Shown: positions 1 to 9,660 of the stretch, in pieces
Numbering within the stretch: the stretch's first letter is position 1
Layout of the letters: each line of letters begins with the position of its first letter
Notes under the pieces: model-generated
Seen by the model: only the letters and a program-made list of their open reading frames with translations
What the model was told of the DNA's origin: nothing
Database searches by the model: none
Source: Parahoeflea alexandrii
GTDB taxonomy: Bacteria > Pseudomonadota > Alphaproteobacteria > Rhizobiales > Rhizobiaceae
Direction: 5' to 3'
DNA: 64,000 bases
NCBI RefSeq assembly: GCF_027214025.1
Contig: NZ_JAPWHB010000006.1
Span: 62,001 to 126,000 of the forward strand
Program-made: the position numbers and the translations under genes

Positions 1-506
1 GCAAGTGGTATGTCAATCCGACCGGCAAGTTCGAAATCGGCGGTCCCGATGGCGATGCAGGCCTGACCGGCCGCAAGATCATTGTCGACACCTATGGCGG
101 CGCAGCTCCCCATGGCGGCGGCGCCTTCTCCGGCAAGGACACCACCAAGGTCGACCGCTCCGCGGCTTACGCCGCGCGCTACCTGGCCAAGAACGCGATT
201 GCCGCCGGTCTCGCCGAGCGCTGCACCATCCAGCTGGCCTATGCCATCGGCGTTGCCCAGCCGCTGTCGATCAACGTCAATTTCCATGACACCGGGAAAG
301 TCTCCGAGGCTGCCCTCGAAGAGGCGCTGCCCAAGGTGATGGACCTGACGCCGCGCGGCATTCGTGCCCATCTCGATCTCAACAAGCCGATTTATGCGCG
401 CACCGCAGCCTATGGCCATTTCGGCCGCAAGGCGGGCCGTGACGGCTCGTTCTCCTGGGAGAAGCTTGACCTGGTCAAGCCGCTCAAGGAAGCCCTCAAG
501 GGCTGA
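1..506 (+). CDS. metK: S-adenosylmethionine synthase, C-terminal part (5'-truncated by window)
   Basis: Makes S-adenosylmethionine from methionine and ATP in the cytoplasm. Only the last 167 residues are here, read in the frame whose first full codon is at base 3. The glycine-rich MetK signature (GGGAFSGKD, about residues 37-45 of the visible part) is followed by the conserved segment [15 protein letters not shown] and the C-terminal [17 protein letters not shown], so identification is secure. The gene lies upstream of trmB on the same strand, an order common in Rhizobiales. A strong palindrome begins within ten bases of the stop codon and may serve as transcript end or repeat element. The start, promoter and any upstream riboswitch lie outside the window. 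Confidence 0.97.
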   Translation, partial: KWYVNPTGKFEIGGPDGDAGLTGRKIIVDTYGGAAPHGGGAFSGKDTTKVDRSAAYAARYLAKNAIAAGLAERCTIQLAYAIGVAQPLSINVNFHDTGKVSEAALEEALPKVMDLTPRGIRAHLDLNKPIYARTAAYGHFGRKAGRDGSFSWEKLDLVKPLKEALKG

Positions 507-510
507 CGCT

Positions 511-612
511 CTCTACAGCATTGCGCATCCAATTGGATGCGCAATGCTGTGGATTCGTGAAGTCATGCATGTACGTTATCGCTCAAATGAATCCATTTGA
601 GCGCGACATGCA
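511..612. repeat. Two adjacent palindromic elements between metK and trmB
   Basis: Bases 515-550 form a perfect 36-base palindrome (ACAGCATTGCGCATCCAA followed by its exact reverse complement). Bases 580-603 form a second inverted repeat, CGCTCAAATG, loop AATC, CATTTGAGCG, with short outer arms GCATGT (567-572) and ACATGC (606-611). No T-run follows either, so they do not look like classical intrinsic terminators. Interspersed palindromic repeats of this sort are common between genes in Rhizobiales genomes; family membership is an inference. Confidence 0.7.
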
Positions 613-629
613 CTAGCAGGTTCAATGCA

Positions 630-1334
630 ATGACCAGCCCGCAACGGCGCAGCCGGTCGACCGAGGCATTTTACGGTCGCCGCAAGGGGAAGACGCTCAA
701 GGCTCCGCAGGCCGAGGCGCTGTCGGCGCTTCTGCCGGTGCTGAAGCTTGATCTGTCTTCTCCTCCGCCCGATCCGCTGGCGGCGCTTTGGCCGAAACCG
801 GTCTCGACGACAAGGCTTGAAATCGGCTTTGGCGGCGGTGAGCATCTGCTTCACCGGGCCCGCCATGCCCCCGGCACCGGTTTCATCGGCGTTGAACCCT
901 TCGTCAATTCCATGGCCAAGCTGCTGGCAAGCCTGGAAACCGAAGGGCTGGAGAACATCCGCCTTTATGACGACGATGCCACGCGGGTGCTCGACTGGCT
1001 TCCCGATGCCTGCCTCGACCACATCGATCTGCTCTACCCCGATCCCTGGCCCAAGAAGAAGCACTGGAAACGCCGTTTCGTTTCCAGGCTCAACCTCGAC
1101 CGATTTGCCCGCGTCCTCAAGCCCGGCGGCCGGTTCTGTTTCGCCTCCGATATTGATACCTATGTGAACTGGACGCTGGCCCACATTGCCGCCCATCCGG
1201 ACTTTGAGTGGACCGCCCGCAAGGCCGCGGACTGGCGCATGCCGTGGGAAGGGTGGCCCGGCACCCGCTACGAGGCCAAGGCCATCCGCGAGGGCCGCAC
1301 GCCCTGCTACCTGGAATTCGTTCGCCTCGGCTGA
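630..1334 (+). CDS. trmB: tRNA (guanine-N7)-methyltransferase
   Basis: Methylates G46 in the variable loop of tRNAs using S-adenosylmethionine. The 234-residue protein is typical in length. It shows the SAM-binding motif [11 protein letters not shown] near residue 60 and the family signature [15 protein letters not shown] near residue 133. I chose ATG 630 (MTSPQRRS). An in-frame TTG at 597 would extend the protein by 11 residues, but it lies inside the second palindrome of the preceding repeat and has no good ribosome site. Placed after metK, whose product is its cofactor source; co-transcription is possible but the palindromes intervene. Confidence 0.95.
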   Translation: MTSPQRRSRSTEAFYGRRKGKTLKAPQAEALSALLPVLKLDLSSPPPDPLAALWPKPVSTTRLEIGFGGGEHLLHRARHAPGTGFIGVEPFVNSMAKLLASLETEGLENIRLYDDDATRVLDWLPDACLDHIDLLYPDPWPKKKHWKRRFVSRLNLDRFARVLKPGGRFCFASDIDTYVNWTLAHIAAHPDFEWTARKAADWRMPWEGWPGTRYEAKAIREGRTPCYLEFVRLG

Positions 1335-1391
1335 CAGGCCGCCGGCATCGGCGTACTTGACGGGCGCCGCAGCCCGAATACCGGAATTCCC

Positions 1392-1420
1392 TTGCCGAAG
1401 CGGTCGAATGAGTCTATATG
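1392..1420 (+). promoter_or_regulatory. Candidate sigma70-type promoter for the rimP operon
   Basis: TTGCCG (1392-1397) and TATATG (1415-1420) are separated by 17 bases, which is the spacing expected for a housekeeping promoter. It sits about 30 bases before the attenuator hairpin and 210 bases before rimP. This is a match by eye only; no transcript start is known. Confidence 0.45.
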
Positions 1421-1451
1421 GACTTCAAATTCTTGATCGCTATGAACAAGG

Positions 1452-1480
1452 GTGGGCCCGCGAGGACCCGCTCTTTTTTG
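1452..1480 (+). terminator. Attenuator-like intrinsic terminator in the rimP leader
   Basis: Bases 1452-1459 pair with 1464-1471 (GTGGGcCC with GGaCCCGC, one mismatch and one G-T pair) around a GCGA tetraloop, followed by CT and six T (1474-1479). The hairpin lies inside the rimP leader, downstream of a candidate promoter and about 150 bases before the rimP start. It therefore fits a premature terminator that could control the operon encoding NusA and IF2. Upstream of rimP-nusA-infB operons, leader terminators have been proposed in other proteobacteria. Confidence 0.6.
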
Positions 1481-1537
1481 TTGCCAGGCGATCAGTTGAA
1501 CCATCGCAGCGCGCGTTGCCTCGGGGAGGACACCAGA

Positions 1538-1585
1538 GGACGCTGCAGCACTTTCAATGTGCTGCATGTTTTATCCTTCGAATCC
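1538..1585. repeat. Fragment of an interspersed repeat in the rimP leader
   Basis: Bases 1538-1558 match 17 of 21 positions with bases 49206-49226, which lie inside the palindromic repeat downstream of the pirin gene (shared core GGACGCT..A.CACTTT.AAT). The two sites are 48 kb apart and unrelated in gene context, so this looks like a dispersed non-coding element. The stretch here lies between the leader terminator and rimP and would be transcribed. Confidence 0.45.
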
Positions 1586-1630
1586 TCCGGGAGGTTGGCG
1601 GGTGCATGCAGCAGCCAGGACAAGGTCCCG

Positions 1631-2260
1631 ATGACAGACGAAACCGCGATGCCCAATGATGACAGACTGGTTACGGAAACCGGCGTTGACGCGCGCATTG
1701 CCGAAATCGTCGAGCCCGTGATCCAGGCGCTGGACATGCGCCTGGTGCGGGTTCGCCTGTCTGGCCAGAACGGCCTGACCCTGCAGATCATGGCCGAGCG
1801 CAACGACGGCACCATGAGTGTTGAGGATTGCGAGGCGGTATCCCGTGCCATCTCCCCGGTGCTTGATGTTGAGGACCCGGTCGAGAAGGCGTATCATCTG
1901 GAAATATCGTCGCCCGGCATTGACCGCCCGCTGGTGCGCAAGTCCGATTTTATCCGCTGGGAAGGTCATCTCGCCCGTTGTGACGCGTCCGTGCTGATCA
2001 ACGGCCGCAAGCGGTTCCGCGGCTACATCCGCGATGTAACCGAAACCGGTTTCTCGGTAGAGCGCGACCAGCCGGCCTACGGCGAAGAGAACATCGCGGT
2101 CATTCCGTTTTCGGCGCTCGCCGAGGCCAAGCTGGTGCTGACCGACGATCTGATCCGCGAATCGCTGCGCGCCGACAAGGCCGCGAAGGCGGCGCAGGCG
2201 GCCAATGAGAACGACGCCGGGGAAATCCCGGAAGATCCCGAAGCCGGCGATCCGGCCTGA
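1631..2260 (+). CDS. rimP: Ribosome maturation factor RimP
   Basis: Assists maturation of the 30S ribosomal subunit. The 209-residue protein carries the expected core: [17 protein letters not shown] near residue 40, the region around [17 protein letters not shown], and the strongly conserved segment [20 protein letters not shown] near residue 85. The C-terminal tail after residue 185 is alanine- and acid-rich, as in rhizobial orthologues. ATG 1631 is chosen; an ATG at 1649 would remove six residues. The open frame continues upstream to 1418, but that part is the leader with the terminator and is not protein-like. First gene of the rimP-nusA-ylxR-infB-rbfA-truB block. Confidence 0.95.
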   Translation: MTDETAMPNDDRLVTETGVDARIAEIVEPVIQALDMRLVRVRLSGQNGLTLQIMAERNDGTMSVEDCEAVSRAISPVLDVEDPVEKAYHLEISSPGIDRPLVRKSDFIRWEGHLARCDASVLINGRKRFRGYIRDVTETGFSVERDQPAYGEENIAVIPFSALAEAKLVLTDDLIRESLRADKAAKAAQAANENDAGEIPEDPEAGDPA

Positions 2261-2372
2261 GACGGGTTGAACGAATTTGGGAACGCCCTTCGGGGCGCCT
2301 TTGATCCGGTCCGGTTGACGGACCCAAACCAGAGCAGGGCCGCAAGCCGCGGCCCGACATATGGAGACAGAC

Positions 2373-3986
2373 ATGGCAGTCAGTGCAAACAGGCTTGAGC
2401 TTCTTCAGATCGCTGACGCGGTCGCTCGCGAGAAGTCCATTGACCGCGAGATCGTCATTGCCGCAATGGCGGACGCGATCCAGAAAGCCGCACGCTCGCG
2501 CTACGGGTCGGAATCCAACATCCGCGCCGACATCAATGCCAAGACCGGCGAAATCCGCCTCCAGCGCCTGCTGGAAGTCGTCGATCACGCCGAAGACTAT
2601 TCGCTGCAGATCCCGCTGGCGCTGGCCCGCGACCGCAACCCCGATGCGCAGCTCGGCGATTTCATCGCCGATCCGCTGCCGCCGATGGATTTTGGCCGCA
2701 TCGCCGCACAGTCGGCCAAGCAGGTGATCGTGCAGAAGGTGCGCGAAGCCGAGCGCGACCGCCAGTTCGATGAGTTCAAGGACCGCATCGGCGAGATCGT
2801 CAACGGCACCGTCAAGCGCGTCGAATACGGCAATGTCATTGTCGATCTCGGCCGTGGCGAAGGCATCATCCGCCGCGATGAGACCATCCCGCGCGAGGCT
2901 TTCCGCTACGGCGACCGCGTCCGCGCCTATGTCTACGATGTCCGCCGCGAACAGCGCGGCCCGCAGATCTTCCTCTCGCGCACCCATCCGCAGTTCATGG
3001 TCAGGCTGTTCCAGATGGAAGTGCCGGAAATCTACGACGGCATCATCGAGATCCGCTCGGTCGCCCGCGATCCGGGCAGCCGCGCCAAGATCGCCGTCAT
3101 CTCCAACGATTCCTCCATCGATCCCGTCGGCGCCTGCGTTGGTATGCGCGGCAGCCGCGTGCAGGCCGTCGTTGGCGAACTGCAGGGCGAGAAGATTGAC
3201 ATCATCCCGTGGTCGCCGTCGCCTGCAAGCTTCATCGTCAACGCGCTGCAGCCGGCCGAAGTGACCAAGGTGGTGCTTGACGAGGACGCCGAGCGCATCG
3301 AGGTCGTGGTGCCCGACGAGCAGCTGTCGCTGGCCATCGGCCGTCGCGGCCAGAATGTCCGCCTCGCCTCGCAGCTGACCGGTTGGGACATCGACATCCT
3401 CACCGAGGAAGAGGAAAGCCAGCGCCGCCAGAAGGAATTCAACGAGCGCACGCAGCTGTTCATGGAAGCGCTCGATGTCGACGAGATGGTCGGCCAGGTG
3501 CTCGCCTCCGAAGGCTTCAGCCAGGTCGAGGAAGTGGCTTACGTCGATATCGGCGAAATCACCGCGATCGAGGGCTTCGACGAGGAAACCGCCAACGAGC
3601 TGCAGACCCGCGCCCGCGAGTATCTCGACAAGGTTGAGGCCGAGCTCGATGCCAAGCGCAAGGAGCTGGGCGTCGAGGACGAGCTGCGCTCGATCCCGGG
3701 CATGACCACGCAGATGATGGTGGCGCTCGGTGGCGACGGCATCAAGACGGTCGAGGACTTCGCCGGTTGCGCTGTTGACGACCTGACCGGCTGGTCGGAG
3801 CGCAAGGATGGCGAAACCAAGCGGTTCGACGGCCTGTTCACCGGTCTCGACGTGAGTCGTGCTGAAGCCGAACAGATGATCCTGCAGGCGCGTCTTGCCA
3901 TAGGCTGGATCACCGAGGACGAACTGGTCGCCGAGGAAGCAGAGGACGCTGACGCTGAAATGGAAGCGGCCGGCGACGAGGCCTGA
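2373..3986 (+). CDS. nusA: Transcription termination/antitermination factor NusA
   Basis: Binds RNA polymerase and nascent RNA to modulate pausing, termination and antitermination. 537 residues. An N-terminal polymerase-binding domain spans about 1-125. An S1 domain follows at about 135-200 ([20 protein letters not shown]). Two KH domains lie at about 230-345 ([16 protein letters not shown] and [19 protein letters not shown]). Two C-terminal helix-hairpin-helix repeats begin near 395 ([15 protein letters not shown]) and the chain ends in an acidic tail. ATG 2373 has GGAG upstream; an ATG at 2361 would add four residues. A short hairpin with a TTCG loop (2284-2297) lies in the gap from rimP. 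Confidence 0.97.
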   Translation: MAVSANRLELLQIADAVAREKSIDREIVIAAMADAIQKAARSRYGSESNIRADINAKTGEIRLQRLLEVVDHAEDYSLQIPLALARDRNPDAQLGDFIADPLPPMDFGRIAAQSAKQVIVQKVREAERDRQFDEFKDRIGEIVNGTVKRVEYGNVIVDLGRGEGIIRRDETIPREAFRYGDRVRAYVYDVRREQRGPQIFLSRTHPQFMVRLFQMEVPEIYDGIIEIRSVARDPGSRAKIAVISNDSSIDPVGACVGMRGSRVQAVVGELQGEKIDIIPWSPSPASFIVNALQPAEVTKVVLDEDAERIEVVVPDEQLSLAIGRRGQNVRLASQLTGWDIDILTEEEESQRRQKEFNERTQLFMEALDVDEMVGQVLASEGFSQVEEVAYVDIGEITAIEGFDEETANELQTRAREYLDKVEAELDAKRKELGVEDELRSIPGMTTQMMVALGGDGIKTVEDFAGCAVDDLTGWSERKDGETKRFDGLFTGLDVSRAEAEQMILQARLAIGWITEDELVAEEAEDADAEMEAAGDEA

Positions 3987-4012
3987 GGCCCGTCGTTCCC
4001 GGAGGCAGTGCG

Positions 4013-4639
4013 GTGAAGGTCAGGATCGAACCCGTGAACGACCGGATGTGCATAGTGACCAGGGAGCGTGGCCAGCCGGATGATCTGATCCGGTTTGTCG
4101 CAGGGCCCGACGGGTCCGTGGTTCCCGACTTGCGCCACGCCCTTCCGGGGCGCGGCTGCTGGGTGACGGCGGAGCGGTCGGTGGTTGACCTGGCGGTCAA
4201 GCGCAAGCTTTTCGGCCGGGCGCTCAAGACGGAAGTGACCACCGATCCCGATTTGGGTGGTATGGTTGACAGGCTGCTGTGCGACAGCCTTTTCGGTATG
4301 ATGAACCTGGCGCGAAAATCGGGCCAGTTCATCACCGGATCTGGTAAGGTGGATGACGCCATCCGCTCCGGCGCGGCACTCGCGCTGATGCATGCGACCG
4401 ATGCGGCGGACGACGGCGTACGCAAATTGCGCCAGGCCAATACGGCGCGGGCCATGGGGGTTACTGAGGCGGAGATACCCGTCTTTCGGCTGTTTTCGGC
4501 CGACGAATTGGCGCTTGTCATGGGCGAAGGCGCTTTTATCCATGCCGCCGCGCTTGCAGGGCAGGCCGGTGAGGGTGTAGTGAAGCGCGCAAAGATGCTT
4601 GCGCGCTACAGGAACGGTCCCGATGCGGGGCCGGCCTAA
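4013..4639 (+). CDS. ylxR: YlxR-family RNA-binding protein (DUF448) with L7Ae-like C-terminus
   Basis: 208 residues. The N-terminal 80 residues are the YlxR fold: the segment around LIRFVAGPDG, the signature GRGCWVT near residue 44, and the basic patch VKRKLFGRALK. The C-terminal half (LARKSGQFITGSGKVDDAIRSG...) resembles ribosomal L7Ae-type RNA-binding domains fused to YlxR in alphaproteobacteria. Start is GTG 4013, with GGAGG about eight bases upstream. The position between nusA and infB is conserved across bacteria. Its role is probably RNA or nucleoid-associated binding linked to transcription-translation; the exact function is not known from sequence. Confidence 0.9.
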   Translation: MKVRIEPVNDRMCIVTRERGQPDDLIRFVAGPDGSVVPDLRHALPGRGCWVTAERSVVDLAVKRKLFGRALKTEVTTDPDLGGMVDRLLCDSLFGMMNLARKSGQFITGSGKVDDAIRSGAALALMHATDAADDGVRKLRQANTARAMGVTEAEIPVFRLFSADELALVMGEGAFIHAAALAGQAGEGVVKRAKMLARYRNGPDAGPA

Positions 4640-4730
4640 AACGGGCTAAGGGGTGTAAAGCCCCTGAGCGATCGATCAAGAAGCCGGCGCGCATGGGTGC
4701 GATGCGGTTTCCCGCGGAAACGGATACGGA

Positions 4731-7394
4731 ATGAGCGACAGCAACGACGACAAGACAATCAGTGTTACCGGCAAGAAGACCTTCTCGCTGAAGCGCCCCT
4801 CTGTGGAACAGGGGATGGTTCGCCAGGAGATGGGCCGTGGCCGTACCAAGGCGGTTGTGGTGGAGACGCGCAAGCGCCGCATCAACCGTCCCGAGGATGA
4901 CAAGCCGGTGCCGCCGGTTACCCTCAAGCCGCGGCCGGCTGCTGCCGCCGAAAAACCGGCTGAGCCAGCGCCTGCGGCAGCCCCCAAGGCCGCGCCAAGC
5001 GCCGCGGCGCCATCCGCCGCGGCTCCTGCAGCCGCGCCGCGCGCACCGGCGCCCAAGCCTGCGCCACGTGGCGCGGTGCTCAACCAGCTCTCCGCAAGCG
5101 AAGTCGAAGCGCGTCGCCGCGCCTTGCAGGACAGCCGCATCCGTGACGTCGAGGAACGCAAGCGCGCCGAGGAAGAAGCCGCGCGCCGCGCCGAGGAAGA
5201 CGCCCGTCGCGCAGTGGAGGAAGCCGAGAAGGCCCGCCTCCAGGCGATCGAAGACGCCCGTCTTGCAAAGGAAGCCGAAGCCGAGGCACTCGCCGCCCAG
5301 GAAGCGGCGGTCAACGCACCGGCCGAAGCTGTCCCGCCCGCAGCCGAGGAAGCTCCTCGCAGCCGCCGGCGCGAAAGCGAGGAAGAAGAAGCTCCATCAC
5401 GTCCCGGCGCCGCTGCCCGTCCCGGTGGCCCGGCGCGTCCGGGTGCGAAGGTGGTTCGCCCTGAAACGCCCAAGCCTGCACGTCCGAAGGCCGAGGAAGA
5501 CCGCCGTCGCGGCAAGCTGACCCTGACCGCCGCTCTCAATGATGACGGCAATTCGCGCGGACGCTCGTTGTCTGCCATGCGCCGCCGTCAGGAAAAGATG
5601 CGCCGCTCGATGATGCAGGAGCCTCGCGAGAAGATTGCCCGCGAAGTGCAGCTGCCTGAGACCATCACCATCCAGGAACTCTCGCAGCGTATGGCCGAAC
5701 GGTCTGTCGATGTGATCAAGTACCTGATGAAGGAAGGCCAGATGATGAAGCCGGGCGACGTCATCGACGCCGACCTTGCCGAACTGATTGCCGGTGAATT
5801 CGGCCACACTGTCCGCCGCGTGTCGGAATCCGACGTCGAACTTGGCATTTTCAATGTCGAGGACGAAGGTGGCGAAATGGTTTCCCGGCCTCCGGTGGTC
5901 ACCATCATGGGTCACGTCGACCACGGCAAGACCTCGCTGCTCGACGCCATCCGCGACGCCAACGTGGTTTCGGGCGAGGCCGGTGGCATCACCCAGCATA
6001 TCGGTGCCTACCAGGTCGAGAAGAACGGTCAGCTGATCACCTTCATCGATACGCCTGGCCATGCCGCCTTTACCGCGATGCGTGCCCGTGGCGCCCAGGC
6101 CACCGACATTGCCATTCTGGTGGTTGCCGCCGATGACGCCGTGATGCCGCAGACGATTGAATCGATCAATCATGCCAAGGCTGCCGGCGTTCCGATCATC
6201 GTGGCGATCAACAAGATCGACAAGCCGACGGCTGATCCACAGAAGGTCCGGACCGATCTCTTGCAGCACGAGGTCTTCGTCGAAAGCATGGGCGGCGAGG
6301 TTCTCGACGTCGAGGTTTCGGCGACCAAGAAGCTCAATCTCGACAAGCTGCTCGATGCCATCCTGCTGCAGGCTGAAGTGCTCGATCTCAAGGCCAATCC
6401 GGATCGCACCGCCGAAGGCGTGGTGATCGAGGCCAAGCTTGATCGCGGCCGCGGCTCGGTTGCCACCGTTCTGGTCCAGACCGGTACGCTCAAGCCCGGT
6501 GAAATCCTCGTGGCCGGCGACCAGTGGGGCCGCGTGCGCGCTCTGGTCAATGACCGCGGCGAACACGTCAAGGAAGCGGGACCCGCTTTCCCGGTCGAAA
6601 TCCTTGGCCTCCAGGGCACACCGCAGGCCGGTGACCGCTTTGCCGTGGTCGAAAACGAAGCCCGGGCGCGTGAAATCGCCGAATACCGCCAGCGGCTTGC
6701 CCGCGACAAGGCAGCCGCCCGTCAGAGCGGAACGCGTGGTTCTCTCGAGCAGATGATGACCCAGCTGCAGGATACCGGCAGCAAGGAATTCCCGCTCCTG
6801 GTCAAGGGCGACGTGCAGGGATCGATCGAAGCCATCGCAGGCGCCATCGACAAGCTCGGCACCGACGAAGTCCGCGCCCGGATCATTCATTCCGGCGCCG
6901 GCGCCATCACCGAATCCGATATCAGCCTTGCCGAAGCTTCGGGCGCGGCGATCATCGGCTTCAACGTCCGTGCCAACAAGCAGGCCCGTGATGCGGCCGA
7001 ACGCGACGGCGTCGAAATCCGCTACTACAACATCATCTACGATCTGGTGGATGACGTGAAGGCGGCGATGTCGGGCATGCTGTCGCCGGAACGTCGCGAG
7101 ACCTTCCTCGGCAATGCCGAGATCCTCGAGGTGTTCAACATCACCAAGGTCGGCAAGGTTGCCGGCTGCCGCGTCACCGAAGGCAAGGTCGAACGTGGTT
7201 CGGGCGTCCGCCTGATCCGCGACAACGTTGTCATCCATGAAGGCAAGCTCAAGACGCTCAAGCGCTTCAAGGACGAAGTCGCCGAAGTCAATGGCGGCCA
7301 GGAATGCGGTATGGCGTTCGAGAACTACGAAGACATCCGCGCAGGCGATGTCATCGAGTGCTTCCGCGTCGAGCACGTCACACGCACGCTTTGA
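4731..7394 (+). CDS. infB: Translation initiation factor IF-2
   Basis: GTPase that brings initiator tRNA to the 30S subunit. 887 residues, usual for alphaproteobacterial IF-2. The first 280 residues are a low-complexity Ala/Pro/Lys/Glu region with a long charged helix (about 120-190). The IF2_N domain follows ([20 protein letters not shown]). The G domain starts near 385 with [12 protein letters not shown] (G1), then DTPGHAAF (G3) and NKID (G4). The C-terminal domains include the segment [19 protein letters not shown] 4731 follows GGAAACGGATACGGA. Part of the rimP-truB block. Confidence 0.97.
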   Translation: MSDSNDDKTISVTGKKTFSLKRPSVEQGMVRQEMGRGRTKAVVVETRKRRINRPEDDKPVPPVTLKPRPAAAAEKPAEPAPAAAPKAAPSAAAPSAAAPAAAPRAPAPKPAPRGAVLNQLSASEVEARRRALQDSRIRDVEERKRAEEEAARRAEEDARRAVEEAEKARLQAIEDARLAKEAEAEALAAQEAAVNAPAEAVPPAAEEAPRSRRRESEEEEAPSRPGAAARPGGPARPGAKVVRPETPKPARPKAEEDRRRGKLTLTAALNDDGNSRGRSLSAMRRRQEKMRRSMMQEPREKIAREVQLPETITIQELSQRMAERSVDVIKYLMKEGQMMKPGDVIDADLAELIAGEFGHTVRRVSESDVELGIFNVEDEGGEMVSRPPVVTIMGHVDHGKTSLLDAIRDANVVSGEAGGITQHIGAYQVEKNGQLITFIDTPGHAAFTAMRARGAQATDIAILVVAADDAVMPQTIESINHAKAAGVPIIVAINKIDKPTADPQKVRTDLLQHEVFVESMGGEVLDVEVSATKKLNLDKLLDAILLQAEVLDLKANPDRTAEGVVIEAKLDRGRGSVATVLVQTGTLKPGEILVAGDQWGRVRALVNDRGEHVKEAGPAFPVEILGLQGTPQAGDRFAVVENEARAREIAEYRQRLARDKAAARQSGTRGSLEQMMTQLQDTGSKEFPLLVKGDVQGSIEAIAGAIDKLGTDEVRARIIHSGAGAITESDISLAEASGAAIIGFNVRANKQARDAAERDGVEIRYYNIIYDLVDDVKAAMSGMLSPERRETFLGNAEILEVFNITKVGKVAGCRVTEGKVERGSGVRLIRDNVVIHEGKLKTLKRFKDEVAEVNGGQECGMAFENYEDIRAGDVIECFRVEHVTRTL

Positions 7395-7404
7395 TCGGTT
7401 GACG

Positions 7405-7427
7405 CCCGGCGCGCCTTACGCGCCGGG
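7405..7427 (+). other. GC hairpin between infB and rbfA
   Basis: CCCGGCGCG (7405-7413) pairs perfectly with CGCGCCGGG (7419-7427) around a five-base loop. No T-run follows, so it is more likely an RNA-processing or stability hairpin inside the operon than a terminator. Confidence 0.45.
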
Positions 7428-7485
7428 TCGCCATCCATCTTGCGCTGCCTCGGGCCGTTGAGCCCGCAATTTCGGTTGGAACACC

Positions 7486-7932
7486 ATGCCCAAGTCATCT
7501 TCCTCGGCTCCTTCCCAGCGCATGTTGCGCGTCGGCGAACAGGTCCGGGCGGCCATCACCCAGGTCTTGCAGCGGGGAGAAATCCGCGATCCGATCCTGT
7601 CCAACACGCTCATCTCGGTGACCGAAGTGCGCATGTCGCCGGACCTGACGGTGGCAACCGCCTATGTCACGCCGCTCGGCGTGGAGGATCACTCGGAAAC
7701 CATTGCGGCGCTCAACAAGAACGCCCGCTTCATCCGCGGCCGCGTGTCGCCGGATCTGCGCCAGATGCGCAGCATCCCGGAACTTCGCTTCCGCGACGAC
7801 ACCAGCTTCGAGAACTATTCCAAGATCGACGCGCTTCTGCGCTCGCCCGAAGTCGCCCGTGATCTCGATCACGGCGACGACGCGGAAGGGACGGCTGAAA
7901 GCCCCGGGTCCGAAGGCGAAGGGAAAGCCTGA
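7486..7932 (+). CDS. rbfA: 30S ribosome-binding factor A
   Basis: Cold-shock-linked factor that binds free 30S subunits and helps mature the 16S rRNA 5' end. 148 residues. The KH-like core starts at [19 protein letters not shown] and includes [25 protein letters not shown] and the C-terminal [18 protein letters not shown]. The last 20 residues are an acidic, gene-specific tail. Lies 91 bases after infB and one base before truB, consistent with one transcript. Confidence 0.95.
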   Translation: MPKSSSSAPSQRMLRVGEQVRAAITQVLQRGEIRDPILSNTLISVTEVRMSPDLTVATAYVTPLGVEDHSETIAALNKNARFIRGRVSPDLRQMRSIPELRFRDDTSFENYSKIDALLRSPEVARDLDHGDDAEGTAESPGSEGEGKA

Positions 7933-7933
7933 G

Positions 7934-8869
7934 ATGGGTCGTCGTGGCAAGAAGAAGGGCCGGCCGATTTCCGGATGGCTGGTTCTCGACAAACCGTGGG
8001 ATTTCGGCTCCACCGAGGCTGTCTCCAAGATCAAATGGCTGTTCAAGGCCGAAAAGGCCGGTCACGCCGGCACGCTCGATCCTCTGGCCTCGGGCATGTT
8101 GCCGATCGCGCTCGGCGACGCCACCAAGACGGTTCCCTACGTCATGGATGGCCGCAAGATCTATGAATTCACCGTCGCCTGGGGCCAGGAACGCAACACC
8201 GACGATTTCGAGGGCGAGGTGATCGCCAGTTCCGATGCGCGTCCTGACAAGGCCGCCATAGAAGCGATCCTTCCCCAGTACACCGGCGTGATCGAACAGG
8301 TTCCGCCGGCCTTTTCCGCCGTCAAGATCGCCGGCGAGCGGGCCTATGACATGGCGCGCGACGGCGAGCTGGTGGAGATCCCCGCCCGCGAGGTCGAGAT
8401 TCACCGCATCACGCTGCTGGGATGTCCCGACGCCGATCACGCCGTGTTCGAGGTCGAATGCGGCAAGGGCACCTATGTGCGCGCGCTGGCCCGCGATTTC
8501 GGCCGCCAGCTCGGCTGCTACGGCCATATCTCGGCCCTGCGCCGCACCATGGTTGCTCCGTTCCCGGAAGACGCGATGGTGCCGCTCGCCGATCTGGTCG
8601 CACTCGAGGAGATCGAGGACGACACCGAACGGCTGGCAGCCCTCGACGCTTTTCTGGTGCCAGCCGGCGAGGCGCTCGGCATGCTGCCGCGCATCGATGT
8701 CAGTGAGGATCAGGCCCATCGCATCCGCATGGGCAATCCGATCATCCTGCGCGGCCGCGACGCGCCGGTCGCCACCGATGACGCCTGCGCCTTCGTCCGC
8801 GGGCAACTGCTCTCGATCGGCGAAGTCGCCGGCGGCGAGTTCCGTCCCCGCCGGGTGTTCAAGGCCTGA
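7934..8869 (+). CDS. truB: tRNA pseudouridine(55) synthase
   Basis: Converts U55 of the T-loop of tRNAs to pseudouridine. 311 residues. The catalytic aspartate lies in [19 protein letters not shown] near residue 45. The segments YEFTVAWG and [12 protein letters not shown] are also typical of the family. ATG 7934 starts one base after the rbfA stop and is preceded by a lysine/arginine-rich N-terminus ([16 protein letters not shown]) found in alphaproteobacterial TruB. The open frame runs upstream through rbfA, but that part is not TruB. Confidence 0.96.
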   Translation: MGRRGKKKGRPISGWLVLDKPWDFGSTEAVSKIKWLFKAEKAGHAGTLDPLASGMLPIALGDATKTVPYVMDGRKIYEFTVAWGQERNTDDFEGEVIASSDARPDKAAIEAILPQYTGVIEQVPPAFSAVKIAGERAYDMARDGELVEIPAREVEIHRITLLGCPDADHAVFEVECGKGTYVRALARDFGRQLGCYGHISALRRTMVAPFPEDAMVPLADLVALEEIEDDTERLAALDAFLVPAGEALGMLPRIDVSEDQAHRIRMGNPIILRGRDAPVATDDACAFVRGQLLSIGEVAGGEFRPRRVFKA

Positions 8870-9045
8870 CCGGAGCCTGGATGGGCCCGGCAAGGGCGTT
8901 GGCCACATTTCCCTTTCATTTTGGCTTTAATTGGCCTATAGCCCAGCCGTCATGACAGGTCCTGCCTGCCTGACGTTTCGAGGCCCTTGCTGGACGACAT
9001 CCCGGCAGCGGGCGCCATATCCATCCAGACTGAAAGGATTTGACG

Positions 9046-9315
9046 ATGTCGATTACTGCTGAGCGCAAGGCTGCGCTGATCCAGGAATACGCCACCAAGC
9101 CGGGCGATACCGGCTCGCCGGAAGTCCAGGTTGCCATTCTCACCGAACGGATCAACAACCTGACCGGCCACTTCAAGGACAACAAGAAGGACAACCATTC
9201 GCGTCGCGGGCTGTTGACCATGGTGTCCACGCGCCGTTCGCTGCTTGATTATGTCAAGCGCAAGGACGAAGCGCGCTATGCAGCGCTGATCGCCCGTCTG
9301 GGCATCCGCCGCTAA
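9046..9315 (+). CDS. rpsO: 30S ribosomal protein S15
   Basis: Primary 16S rRNA-binding protein of the platform. 89 residues, exactly the usual size, beginning [16 protein letters not shown] and containing the conserved [20 protein letters not shown] and [25 protein letters not shown] 9046 is preceded by AAAGGA; a TTG at 9040 would add two residues. The 176-base gap from truB could hold its own promoter. A terminator-like hairpin follows and then pnp, the classic rpsO-pnp arrangement. Confidence 0.98.
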   Translation: MSITAERKAALIQEYATKPGDTGSPEVQVAILTERINNLTGHFKDNKKDNHSRRGLLTMVSTRRSLLDYVKRKDEARYAALIARLGIRR

Positions 9316-9322
9316 ACGGTTT

Positions 9323-9365
9323 TCCGGCGGGCGGGCCATGTGCTCCGCCCGCCGGACCATTTTCC
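9323..9365 (+). terminator. Hairpin terminator after rpsO
   Basis: TCCGGCGGGCGG (9323-9334) pairs perfectly with CCGCCCGCCGGA (9345-9356), followed by CCATTTTCC. The stem is long and GC-rich but the T-tract is weak, so read-through into pnp is plausible. Confidence 0.65.
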
Positions 9366-9660
9366 CCGCCTCCGGTCCTCAAGGATCCGGAACGGGATCC
9401 TGGCGCCAAGGCGCGCGCCACCGGGCTCAATCGCCTGAAACTCGCGCCACAACCGTCCGAAGAACCGGGTAGTCCGGTTCGCAAGACATTAAGATAGCCT
9501 GTCATGGGGCAGGATTGCCGGATGCTTTCGCCGCTCTTCGAACGCGGCCCCTCAAAGCCTCCCGCTGTCTTGCCCGAGATGCGCTCGAAACCAACGGGAC
9601 AGTGAAGTGCGCGGCCGGAAAGCGGCCCACGCCCACTTACCCGCATACGAAGGACAAGAC
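9366..9660 (+). promoter_or_regulatory. pnp leader region with inverted repeats
   Basis: This gap between the rpsO terminator and pnp contains AGGATCC (9382-9388), a six-base loop and GGATCCT (9395-9401), then a GC-rich dyad at about 9401-9420. In enterobacteria a leader hairpin before pnp is cut by RNase III and mediates PNPase autoregulation. Whether that happens here is an inference. No promoter could be assigned with confidence. Confidence 0.4.

Noticed and set aside
597-629. TTG 597 as trmB start
   Set aside because: Lies inside a palindrome and lacks a ribosome site; ATG 630 is better placed.
5397-7376. 659-codon minus-strand open frame opposite infB
   Set aside because: Same explanation: a GC-rich shadow with no motif; infB is unmistakable.
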